From Bacteroidales bacterium (GTDB lineage Bacteria; Bacteroidota; Bacteroidia; Bacteroidales; UBA932): DNA of 7,387 nucleotides. Shown in pieces: positions 1 through 6,337 of this stretch. The notes beneath the pieces are model-generated. The model searched no databases, had not been told where the DNA came from, and saw only the letters and a program-made list of their open reading frames with translations. The stretch spans positions 1-7,387 of the forward strand of contig JAKSKA010000066.1 of NCBI GenBank assembly GCA_024401915.1, given 5' to 3'. The stretch's first letter is position 1; every line of letters begins with the position of its first letter. Made by a program: the position numbers and the translations under genes.

Positions 1-8
1 TATTTTTT
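1..8 (+). promoter_or_regulatory. Weak candidate -7 box for the M28 gene
   Basis: TATTTTTT at the window edge matches seven of the eight positions, counting the two free ones, of the Bacteroidota -7 consensus TAnnTTTG; the final G is missing. It lies 15 bases before ATG24 in an AT-rich stretch unlike the GC-rich coding DNA, which suggests that the gene starts here and not far upstream. The upstream half of any promoter is outside the window. Confidence 0.2.
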
Positions 9-23
9 CAAAGGTAACAATTT

Positions 24-1252
24 ATGCGCCTGTTTTGTCACGCGGGGTGATAGTATGTTGTGTAGCTGCCGTTGTTGCGCTTTTCGGTGCGGATGGGGGA
101 GCGCGTGTCGTTTCAGGGCGCATAGGGGAGGCTCCGGCCTCTTTCGGGAACATCCCTGCTGTGACTCCCGTTTTCCGCGAGCCGGAAGTGGATGTGAAGT
201 TCCGGAAGTCTGTCGATGCCGCAGTCCTCAAGGCGGAGAAAAAGCGCGACAAAGGGGTCTCCGTGATCAGGGTTGACAAGCTTTTCACTGATCTGCAGGC
301 TGCGATAGACACGTTGAGGATTATGGAAGCTGATGCGAGAGACTGGAAGCCATCATCGTACACGGACCCGATTTACGCCTCCGAGCCTGTCCCGGAGGGA
401 TCGCGGGAGAACGAGGCGGAGGAGGCGGCTCCGGTCCGGAAGGAGAGCGCGGAAGCAGCGCTTTCGAACGATGTGCGTTTCCTGTGCGACAGTCTCCGCG
501 GCGGGCGCGCGTCAGGCACGGCGGAGGCTGCGGAAGTGGCGATCCTTCTTCGTCAACGTTTCCTCTCGTCCGGGCTCCAGGTCCACTCGCCGTCTTTCGC
601 CTGTACCGGCGGACACGGACGCAACGTCATAGGTGTCAGGCGCCGCGGCTCCAGAAGATGTATCGTAATTCTTGCCCACTATGACGGCCTGGTGCTCCCG
701 GGCGGCCATTATCCCGGCGCGGACAGCAATGCGTCGGGTGTTGCAGCCCTCCTGTCCCTGGCGTCATCCTTCCAGTCCTCCGACTCCGGTCCCGACCTGG
801 TGTTCGTGGCCTTGGACGGCCACAATGACAGCCTTTCCGGAGCCGGCGCGCTTATCGGACAGCTGGAGGCTCTGGGCTATTCGACGCGTGATATCGTTCT
901 TGCAGTCAATCTGGACATACTGGGCTGCAATCTCGCCCCGGTCCACAAATGCTGGAGCGAGTACATCATAGCCCTCGGCGGCTCGAGATGGTCCGGCAGC
1001 ATAGTGAAATGCAACTCAGGCCTCGGTCTTCATATCTATTATGATTATTACGGAAGCCGGGCGTTCACGGATATGTTCTACCGCCGTGTAAGCGACCACA
1101 GGCCTCTGCTCGAAAGGGGAGTGCCCTGCGTGATGTTCACGTCCGGTATAACGATGAACACAAACAAGACTTCGGATACCCCGGAGACCTTGAATTACCC
1201 CCTGCTTGTCCGCAGGATAGAGCTCGTGCGCCGCTGGCTGGCTTCTTTCTGA
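24..1252 (+). CDS. Secreted M28-family zinc peptidase homologue, 5' end uncertain (possible frameshift)
   Basis: The body resembles M28 aminopeptidases (two-zinc exopeptidases of the cell envelope or periplasm). Numbering is from a TTG at 35 (405 residues). A hydrophobic segment at about 5-18 looks like a signal peptide. Residues 45-145 form a charged, probably helical and then acidic linker. The peptidase domain starts near 146 with GGRASGT. Visible family positions are H215 in AHYDG, D230 in PGADSNASG, D294 in NLDILG and H355 in SDH, and the C-terminal TSDTPETLNY matches the usual 'HTPxDT' region. The family's DGEExGLxGS is DGHNDSLSGA here (261-270), so the general-base and metal-ligand Glu residues are replaced by H263 and N264. 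Activity is therefore doubtful or altered. The reading frame is open to the left edge. ATG at 24 lies in another frame, but one extra T in the run at 33-36 would join it in frame as MRLFLSRGVIVCC. TTG35 or GTG47 are weaker starts. The gene converges on the esterase gene, 2 bp away. Family call fairly sure; start unsure. Confidence 0.78.
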
Positions 1253-1257
1253 AGCTA
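1239..1257. terminator. Inverted repeat across both stop codons of the convergent M28/esterase pair
   Basis: GCTTC (1241-1245), a 5-base loop, then GAAGC (1251-1255) form a perfect 5-bp stem. On the plus strand it can be extended by a G-T wobble and a T-A pair. The stem contains the TGA of the M28 gene (1250-1252) and touches the TAG of the esterase gene (1255-1257 on the minus strand). The plus-strand transcript continues UUCGUUGU, only mildly U-rich, and the minus side has no U tract. A weak bidirectional terminator or 3'-end-stabilising hairpin is possible but unproven. Confidence 0.25.
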
Positions 1258-2235
1258 TTCGTTGTAGAGGCTTGCCGTATCGCCGCGTGCCCAGTCGGGC
1301 ACTTCGATGGCAGGGTCGCTGATGGTCGCGTCCACCCTGACCACTTCTCCGCCGATCACGTTCCTTTCGAGGAAATCAAGTTCCGTATCGAGGAAATGCA
1401 ACTCACAGCTGGCTATTTCGTGTGAGGCTCCTTCGATGCGGTAGATGCGGTAATTGCTGCCGCTCTTCCCGAGTTCTTTAGCCAGACAGCTGCTGCCGGA
1501 AAAGCAGACGCTGAGGAATTTCGTCTTCTTGTAAACGACTATCTTGTCGGCGGTCCCGTGGAAGAGCAGCTGCGGGCAGGGATTGCCCTTGCGGTACCTT
1601 ACAAGACCGTCGAGGGAGAGGATGGCTCCGGAAAATGCCATCACGCCCCTGTAGTTGAAGCCCTCGGGCAGCACTCCGGCCCTTTTCCTGTCCTGGGAAA
1701 TCTCCCACTCGGCCTGAAGGGCTGTGATGGCGCCTGCGGAGGACCCGGCCAGCACCAGGTTGCCAGGGTCGATGCCCAGGCTGCTGCCGTTCCCGATTAT
1801 CCAGGAAGTTGCGCTGAAAAGGTCCTCTACGGCCATCCCTATCGCCTTGTCCGTGGCTTTGATGAAGGATGACGACATCGAGTATTTCATATCTTTCAGA
1901 CCGAGTCTGTAGTCAATCGCTACGATGCCGTAGCCTCTTTTCTGCATTTCCTCGAACCAGGAAAGAATCCTGTCCTGGCTGCGCTGTCCGCTGCGGAACC
2001 CTCCTCCGAAGATATAGATTATCGTCGGCTTGTCGGATTTTCCGGTGACGGGAGCATAGAAGTCGAAAAACAAACTGCCTTCATCCCTGTCGGCGAACTT
2101 GATCGTTGCCGTCGGTCTGATGCCGTTCTGCTCCCCGGACTGCGGAAGGCTTTCTATTTCAGCGGCCTGGGCACTGACTGTCGGGGCGGACATCGTCCCG
2201 AGTGCGGTGATGATTTCTAAAAGTCTGAATCTCAT
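1255..2235 (-). CDS. Secreted alpha/beta-hydrolase (esterase/lipase-like)
   Basis: This is a 326-residue serine hydrolase of the alpha/beta-hydrolase fold, probably an exported carboxylesterase; the substrate cannot be read from the sequence. Residues 1-23 resemble a signal peptide, ending in SAQ before AEIES. The oxyanion-hole motif at 77-80 is FGGGF, where related esterases usually have HGGGF. The nucleophile elbow is GSSAG (164-168), with S166 as nucleophile. D230 in HGTADKIV and H272 in GASHE complete a plausible triad at normal spacing. About 50 residues follow the His helix, ending ...DWARGDTASLY, a tail beyond the minimal fold. The start ATG overlaps the stop of the O-methyltransferase gene by 4 nt (ATGA), so translation is probably coupled and the gene is the last of a three-gene operon. 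It converges on the M28 gene with 2 bp between stops. A peptidase or acetyl-xylan-esterase-type activity is also possible. Confidence 0.8.
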   Translation of the reverse strand: MRFRLLEIITALGTMSAPTVSAQAAEIESLPQSGEQNGIRPTATIKFADRDEGSLFFDFYAPVTGKSDKPTIIYIFGGGFRSGQRSQDRILSWFEEMQKRGYGIVAIDYRLGLKDMKYSMSSSFIKATDKAIGMAVEDLFSATSWIIGNGSSLGIDPGNLVLAGSSAGAITALQAEWEISQDRKRAGVLPEGFNYRGVMAFSGAILSLDGLVRYRKGNPCPQLLFHGTADKIVVYKKTKFLSVCFSGSSCLAKELGKSGSNYRIYRIEGASHEIASCELHFLDTELDFLERNVIGGEVVRVDATISDPAIEVPDWARGDTASLYNE

Positions 2236-2864
2236 AATTTCCTTATTATCGACAAACCGTCACGTACGGGGAGGATCACGACCTCCACTTCGCTGTCGGA
2301 TGCAACCATATCATTGAACTCCATAAGCCCCGTCGTCTGCGGGTCGCTTGCAGGCGGCTCGGCGTACACCTTGCCTCCCATCATCACGTCATCCGCGACT
2401 ATCAGGCCGCCGTGGCGGACAAGCGGCTTGACCAGCTTGTAGTATGAGGCGTATTCACGCTTGTTGGCGTCTATATATACCATATCGTACGGGCCTTCGA
2501 GACTCTTCAGCGTCTCCAGCGCGTCCCCGATATGGAGGGTTATCCTGTCTGTCACCCCGGCCCTTTCCCAGCCCGCACGTATCAGGTCCTCCATCTCGTC
2601 GTTTATCTCGAGGGCGTCGAGGTGCCCTCCTTCAGCCATTCCGGATGCGAGGCACACGGCGGAGTAGCCGGTGAAGGTACCTATCTCGAGGACCCTCCTT
2701 GCGGACAGTGAGGAGCAGAGCATACGCAGGAAGGCGCCCTGCACGCTGCCGGACAGCATCTGGGGGAAGTTGGTGTGGACGTTTGTCTGACGCTCTATCC
2801 AGTCCAGAGCCTCTCCCTGGGGCGTCGAGTGCCTGCGTATGTATTTATTTTGCAATGACTCCAT
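2232..2864 (-). CDS. Class I SAM-dependent O-methyltransferase (CCoAMT-like)
   Basis: This 210-residue protein has the size and motif order of the cation-dependent O-methyltransferase family (caffeoyl-CoA / catechol OMT-like), which transfers methyl from S-adenosylmethionine to a catechol-type hydroxyl in the cytoplasm. Motif I is VLEIGTFTGYSA (58-69). ALEIND (84-89) holds the acidic residue expected to bind the SAM ribose. GDALETL (113-119) and MVYIDANKREY (128-138) follow. D132 and the D158-D159 pair of IVADDV match the three metal-binding positions. GGLIVADD marks strand 5, and there is no signal peptide. The natural substrate of bacterial members is generally unknown. Its 5' end overlaps the upstream secreted-protein gene by 20 nt and its stop overlaps the esterase ATG by 4 nt, so it is the middle cistron of a compact operon. 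Family very likely; specific substrate unknown. Confidence 0.9.
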   Translation of the reverse strand: MESLQNKYIRRHSTPQGEALDWIERQTNVHTNFPQMLSGSVQGAFLRMLCSSLSARRVLEIGTFTGYSAVCLASGMAEGGHLDALEINDEMEDLIRAGWERAGVTDRITLHIGDALETLKSLEGPYDMVYIDANKREYASYYKLVKPLVRHGGLIVADDVMMGGKVYAEPPASDPQTTGLMEFNDMVASDSEVEVVILPVRDGLSIIRKL

Positions 2865-3618
2865 TCCTTCTTTCGAAATACTTTATCTCCTTGCTGCTGA
2901 ATACCTTGTCGGCCGGACCGGCGTACCTTGCGGCAGCGTAGTGGTAGAGCTGGTGCGTGTCGGCCGAAATCAGCATCTTGTAGCATTTCGTCTTGAAGCT
3001 GATGTCCGACGGTGCAATGACTATGCCCACGAGGGTGTCCTTCGCACCGCTGATGAAGAGTTCGTCACCCCTGTCCGGGTCCAGCACGATTGTCTTGCCC
3101 TCAAGGTTCGACCTGCAATAGCGCTTCAGGCCGGCATAGCCTTTCCTGTCGGAAACCATCGCGTCCTCGACGTAGGTCTGCATTATGTCCACGAAAGCAC
3201 CCATGAACGCGAATTCGCGCCCGCTGGGGCTGCTTTCGCTGGATATCGCTATGCGGACCACTTCGAACCCGCGTTTCAGGACATCCGCATCGTCTTCACG
3301 TCCGCCTTTTTCCAGGCAAAGGAAGGCCACGCCCTCATCCCTTACGAGCCTGAGGAAGTAGAACGAGGGGTCGTCCTTCAGTTTTTCGTATTCCCGGGCA
3401 CTGCAGTATTCGTATGGGGAGATGCGCCATCTTCCGCTTATCTCGTCCTTGAGGGTTATGTCCAGCAGCGACTGGCCCCCGAGGACGACTTTCGTGACGA
3501 CTGTCGTGAAATCCGCCCGTCTCACCTTCCTGGCGTAGAATTTGCCCTGAGCTCCGGCCGCCAGCGGGCGCGCCAGAAGGAGGATTGCTGCGAAAAATGC
3601 TTTCAAACGCTTTTCCAT
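2845..3618 (-). CDS. Secreted protein of unknown function (apparently a conserved Bacteroidales family)
   Basis: The protein has 257 residues, and I do not recognise a characterised domain. Residues 1-24 form a clear signal peptide: MEKR, a hydrophobic core FFAAILLLA, then AAGAQ before GKFYAR. No lipobox cysteine is present, so a soluble periplasmic or surface location is inferred. The mature part has alternating hydrophobic and charged residues suggesting beta structure, with distinctive patches RWRISPYEYC (63-72), FYFLRLVRDEGVAFLCLEKGG (86-106), PSGREFAF (131-138), DIMQTY (144-149) and KCYKMLISADTHQLYHY (211-227). Four cysteines (72, 101, 168, 212) could form disulfides after export. From memory, similar proteins occur in other Bacteroidales as hypothetical proteins. 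It heads the operon with the O-methyltransferase and esterase genes and is transcribed divergently from dnaX. ATG at 3618 is chosen because it gives the signal peptide and lies just downstream of a good -7 box. No function is assigned. Confidence 0.78.
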   Translation of the reverse strand: MEKRLKAFFAAILLLARPLAAGAQGKFYARKVRRADFTTVVTKVVLGGQSLLDITLKDEISGRWRISPYEYCSAREYEKLKDDPSFYFLRLVRDEGVAFLCLEKGGREDDADVLKRGFEVVRIAISSESSPSGREFAFMGAFVDIMQTYVEDAMVSDRKGYAGLKRYCRSNLEGKTIVLDPDRGDELFISGAKDTLVGIVIAPSDISFKTKCYKMLISADTHQLYHYAAARYAGPADKVFSSKEIKYFERRNGVIAK

Positions 3619-3623
3619 AGTGG

Positions 3624-3631
3624 CAAAGTTA
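3624..3631 (-). promoter_or_regulatory. -7 promoter box for the secreted protein / O-methyltransferase / esterase operon
   Basis: Read on the minus strand this is TAACTTTG, a full match to the Bacteroidota -7 consensus TAnnTTTG. Only 5 bases separate it from the ATG at 3618, so transcription should begin at or next to the start codon and give a leaderless or nearly leaderless mRNA. A possible -33 element is GTTTAC (minus strand, 3656-3651), 19 bases upstream, which is only a partial match. No ribosome binding site is visible between box and ATG. Confidence 0.6.
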
Positions 3632-3643
3632 AAGAAAAAATAC

Positions 3644-3651
3644 TACATTTG
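3644..3651 (+). promoter_or_regulatory. -7 promoter box for dnaX-lptB
   Basis: TACATTTG is a full match to the Bacteroidota -7 consensus TAnnTTTG and lies 6 bases before the dnaX ATG. The start of transcription would fall at or within a few bases of the ATG, so a leaderless transcript is expected. I cannot find a convincing -33 TTTG at the right distance; the region where it should lie is occupied by the opposing promoter. Confidence 0.6.
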
Positions 3652-3657
3652 TAAACT

Positions 3658-5544
3658 ATGTCGGATTATATTGTTTCAGCCAGAAAGTACCGTCCCGACT
3701 CGTTCGAGTCGCTGATCGGCCAGGATAACATCGCCCAGACCCTGAAGAATTCCATTCTTCGCGGTCAGCTGGCGCACGCATACCTCTTCTGCGGCCCCCG
3801 TGGTGTCGGCAAGACGAGTGCGGCGCGCATATTCGCAAAGACCATCAACTGCTCTTCGCCGACCGCCGATATGGAGCCCTGCGGCGAGTGCGAGTCCTGC
3901 ACAAGCTTCAAGGAGGGACGCTCCTACTGCATACACGAACTGGACGCGGCCTCGAACAACGGTGTGGAGGACATCAAGGCGCTGATGGACCAGGTCCAGA
4001 TCCCGCCTCAGGTGGGACGCTATTCCGTCTATATCATCGACGAGGTGCACATGCTCTCGCAGTCGGCGTTCAACGCCTTCCTGAAAACCCTCGAGGAACC
4101 GCCTGCACACGCCATCTTCATTCTCTGCACGACTGAGAAGCACAAGATAATCCCAACCATCCTCAGCCGCTGCCAGACCTACGATTTCAACCGCATCGGC
4201 GTGCCTGACATAGTGCGCAACCTCCGCAGCATCGCGGAGCGCGAGAACATCAGCATAGATGACGAGTCGCTCCACGTCATAGCGAAGAAGGCCGACGGGG
4301 CGATGCGCGACGCGCTGACCATCTTCGACCAGACGGTAGCATTCTGCGGCACCGACATCCACGTCGCTGACGTGATACGCAACCTCAACGTGCTGGACAG
4401 CGACTACGGCTTCAAACTAGTGGACGCCTTCCTCGCCAGGGATTATGCGACAGCGCTCCTGGTCTTCAACGAGATCCTGGAGAAGGGCTTCAACGCCCAG
4501 CATTTCATATCGGCGCTCGGGTCGCATCTCCGCGACCTCCTTGTAGCGCGCACCGGAGGGCTCGAGAGCCTTCTGGACCTTCCCGATTCCCTCAAGGCCT
4601 CTTACCGCAAGCAGGCGCAGGGCTGCAGCGTGAAGTTCCTTTTCGACGCGCTCGGGATCATCAGCCAGTGCGAGGCGGGCTACCGCAGCGCGACGAACCA
4701 GCGTCTCCACATCGAGTTCGCCCTGATGAAGCTCGCGTTCCTTGGCGGTGTACCCGATTCGAAGGTCACCGTAGCGGCCTCTCCCGAAGTTCCGGCGGTA
4801 TCTGCCAGACCGGTCTCCGCGGCCCCTGCGGAAAAGACCGCGCCTGCACCAGCTGCTCCGGCAGCACTGGCCAAGCCGTCTCCTGTAGAAAAACCCGCTC
4901 CGGCACCGGAACCTGCACCTGAAGCCCCTGCGGCTCCGGCTGCTGCGCCGAAGCCGGCCCCGGAACCTGCGGCTGCCGCCCCTGCCGGCGAACCGGAAGC
5001 CATCAAGCTCATACTCCCTTCGGACGATGAATTCGAGCTCCAGCCGCGTCCCGCGAAAAGGTCGCGCGGAGCCGCCGCCCTGTCCCTGTCTTCCATTATG
5101 GATGATACGGACGACGCTATTGAGGGAACTGCCATCTTCGTCGAGAATAAAAACGAGAGCACCGGGCTGATACAGCTGCCGGACGATGACTCCATCCGTG
5201 CGAAATGGCAGGAACTTGTCCCCGGCATCAGCCAGCAGCGTCTCGCGTTCGCCGTCAAGAACGCGAAGCTCGAGATAAAGGAAACGGACGGGATGAAGAT
5301 CGTGACATTCTTCGTGGTCAACGAATCCCAGAAGAAATGGATTGAGGAAAAGGCCCAGCGTGACCTCGAGGGCAAGTTGAGGTCTCTGCTCGGAACCGAA
5401 GCCATAAGGCTTGAAATCGCCGTCGTTCCCGAAGAGGAACAGCCGGAAAAAATATATATGCCATCTGAAAAGGCACGGGACCTGATGGAAAAGAACGAAG
5501 AGGTCAGGGAACTCGTGGCTGAACTGGGACTTGATGTAAAGTAA
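3658..5544 (+). CDS. dnaX: DNA polymerase III subunit gamma/tau (clamp-loader ATPase)
   Basis: DnaX is the AAA+ motor of the clamp loader, which opens the beta clamp and places it on primed DNA; tau also links the loader to the polymerase core. In this 628-residue protein the Walker A is GPRGVGKTS (46-54). The zinc-binding cysteines are C65, C75, C78 and C81, close to the E. coli positions. Walker B is IIDEVH (126-131). Sensor 1 lies in LCTTEKHK (156-163), the SRC arginine finger is at 170-172, and sensor 2 is GAMRDALT (214-221). Domain III runs to about 365. A Pro/Ala-rich linker with alternating Lys-Pro and Glu-Pro spans about 375-446, followed by acidic patches and a C-terminal domain (about 512-590) typical of the tau extension. 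I see no A AAA AAG-type slippery heptamer near the linker, so only the full-length form is predicted. ATG at 3658 follows a TAnnTTTG box by 6 bases. lptB follows after 4 bases. Confidence 0.97.
   Translation: MSDYIVSARKYRPDSFESLIGQDNIAQTLKNSILRGQLAHAYLFCGPRGVGKTSAARIFAKTINCSSPTADMEPCGECESCTSFKEGRSYCIHELDAASNNGVEDIKALMDQVQIPPQVGRYSVYIIDEVHMLSQSAFNAFLKTLEEPPAHAIFILCTTEKHKIIPTILSRCQTYDFNRIGVPDIVRNLRSIAERENISIDDESLHVIAKKADGAMRDALTIFDQTVAFCGTDIHVADVIRNLNVLDSDYGFKLVDAFLARDYATALLVFNEILEKGFNAQHFISALGSHLRDLLVARTGGLESLLDLPDSLKASYRKQAQGCSVKFLFDALGIISQCEAGYRSATNQRLHIEFALMKLAFLGGVPDSKVTVAASPEVPAVSARPVSAAPAEKTAPAPAAPAALAKPSPVEKPAPAPEPAPEAPAAPAAAPKPAPEPAAAAPAGEPEAIKLILPSDDEFELQPRPAKRSRGAAALSLSSIMDDTDDAIEGTAIFVENKNESTGLIQLPDDDSIRAKWQELVPGISQQRLAFAVKNAKLEIKETDGMKIVTFFVVNESQKKWIEEKAQRDLEGKLRSLLGTEAIRLEIAVVPEEEQPEKIYMPSEKARDLMEKNEEVRELVAELGLDVK
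4816..4995 (+). repeat. Low-complexity Pro/Ala codon tract in the dnaX linker
   Basis: The stretch is dominated by GCN and CCN codons encoding Ala and Pro, punctuated by Glu-Pro and Lys-Pro, with short degenerate repeats of the type cctgcacctgaagcccctg. It codes for the flexible linker between the ATPase/domain III part of DnaX and its C-terminal domain. Such tracts expand and contract easily, so linker length should vary among relatives. The same composition produces long open frames on the opposite strand that are not genes. Confidence 0.7.
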
Positions 5545-5548
5545 GAGT

Positions 5549-6322
5549 ATGAAACTGCGTTGCGAGAATCTTGTTAAGAAATATGGAATCAGGACGGTCG
5601 TCAAGGGCGTCTCGATGGAAGTCAATCAGGGAGAGATAGTGGGTTTCCTCGGCCCGAACGGGGCGGGGAAGACAACTAGTTTCTATATGATAACTGGTCA
5701 GATCGTGCCGAATGGCGGCAAGGTGTTCCTCGATGACGAGGAGATAACCGACCTCCCTATGTACAAGCGCGCCCAGAAGGGTGTGGGCTATCTGCCGCAG
5801 GACGCTTCCGTGTTCCGCAAGATGTCCGTGGAGGACAATATAATGTCGGTTATGGAGATGAAGGCGGATATGACCCCGCAGCAGCGTAAGGACAGGCTCG
5901 AGTCGCTTATCAACGAGTTCAACCTCTCCAAGGTGCGCAAGAGCAAGGGAATCCAGCTTTCGGGCGGAGAGCGCCGCCGCTGCGAGATAGCGCGTGCGCT
6001 TGCCATAGACCCAAAGTTCATCCTTCTCGACGAGCCGTTCGCCGGAGTCGACCCCATCGCAGTGGAGGACATCCAGTATATCATCGCAAAGCTGAAATAC
6101 CGCAACATCGGCGTCATCATCACCGACCATAATGTAGGCGAGACGCTGGCCATCACCGACCGTGCATATCTTCTCTATGAGGGCACAATCCTTCAGCAGG
6201 GCACGCCGGAGGCGCTCGCAGGCGACGAGGATGTGCGCACCAAGTATCTTGGAAGCGGCTTCGTGCTGAAGCGCAGCGTGTCCGTGGAAAGGGCCAGGGC
6301 GGAGTACGAGAAGAAGGACTGA
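5549..6322 (+). CDS. lptB: LPS export ABC transporter ATP-binding protein LptB
   Basis: LptB is the cytoplasmic ATPase of the LptB2FGC complex, which extracts lipopolysaccharide from the inner membrane and pushes it along the Lpt bridge to the outer membrane. This 257-residue protein has all the ABC motifs: Walker [10 protein letters not shown] (35-43), the Q-loop at Q84 in [17 protein letters not shown], the signature LSGGERRR (137-144), Walker B ILLDEPF (158-164), the D-loop GVD (166-168) and the switch H194 in [29 protein letters not shown] and the C-terminal KYLGSGF are characteristic of LptB and separate it from amino-acid importers. About 20 residues after YLGSGF form a short, basic, probably helical tail. 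ATG lies 4 bases after the dnaX stop with no promoter seen between, so the two are probably co-transcribed. The gene converges on miaA with 1 bp between stops. Confidence 0.94.
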   Translation: MKLRCENLVKKYGIRTVVKGVSMEVNQGEIVGFLGPNGAGKTTSFYMITGQIVPNGGKVFLDDEEITDLPMYKRAQKGVGYLPQDASVFRKMSVEDNIMSVMEMKADMTPQQRKDRLESLINEFNLSKVRKSKGIQLSGGERRRCEIARALAIDPKFILLDEPFAGVDPIAVEDIQYIIAKLKYRNIGVIITDHNVGETLAITDRAYLLYEGTILQQGTPEALAGDEDVRTKYLGSGFVLKRSVSVERARAEYEKKD

Positions 6323-6337
6323 GCTAGACCTCTGTCC
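6316..6337. terminator. Imperfect inverted repeat across both stop codons of the convergent lptB/miaA pair
   Basis: GGAC (6316-6319) pairs with GTCC (6334-6337) and GAG (6321-6323) with CTC (6330-6332), with one T-T mismatch between them and a 6-base loop. The hairpin contains the lptB TGA (6320-6322) and the miaA TAG (6324-6326, minus strand). On the minus side it is followed by UUCUUCUC, a moderately U-rich stretch that could support termination of the smpB-miaA transcript; the plus side has no U tract. A shared bidirectional terminator is possible but weak by the standard criteria. Confidence 0.3.

Noticed and set aside
24..50. Short ATG24 peptide of eight codons as a leader peptide
   Set aside because: It has no attenuator-like hairpins or repeated regulatory codons after it. 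The frameshifted-signal-peptide reading explains it better.
2839..3654. 271-residue plus-strand frame opposite the secreted-protein gene
   Set aside because: It has no domain or signal peptide and contains the opposing promoter region at its 3' end. The minus-strand frame has a signal peptide, promoter box and operon context.
3676..4362. 228-residue open frame on the minus strand opposite the dnaX ATPase domain
   Set aside because: It is antisense to perfectly conserved DnaX motifs, and its composition (Val/Leu/Ala/Arg/Asp) is what GC-rich codon bias produces on the other strand.
5447..5460. A6 run and TATATAT near the end of dnaX as a slippery site or lptB promoter
   Set aside because: The run is in the GAA-AAA-ATA codon phase, not a standard slippery heptamer, and lies at the far C-terminus. 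The TA-rich stretch lacks TTTG and so does not match the Bacteroidota -7 consensus.
4417..5625. 402-residue open frame on the minus strand opposite dnaX
   Set aside because: It lies almost wholly opposite dnaX. Its Arg/Gly/Cys-rich low-complexity centre is the antisense reading of the Pro/Ala linker, and no domain or start context is visible.
5504..6130. 208-residue minus-strand frame opposite lptB
   Set aside because: It is a shadow of the lptB reading frame; every ABC motif is intact on the plus strand.
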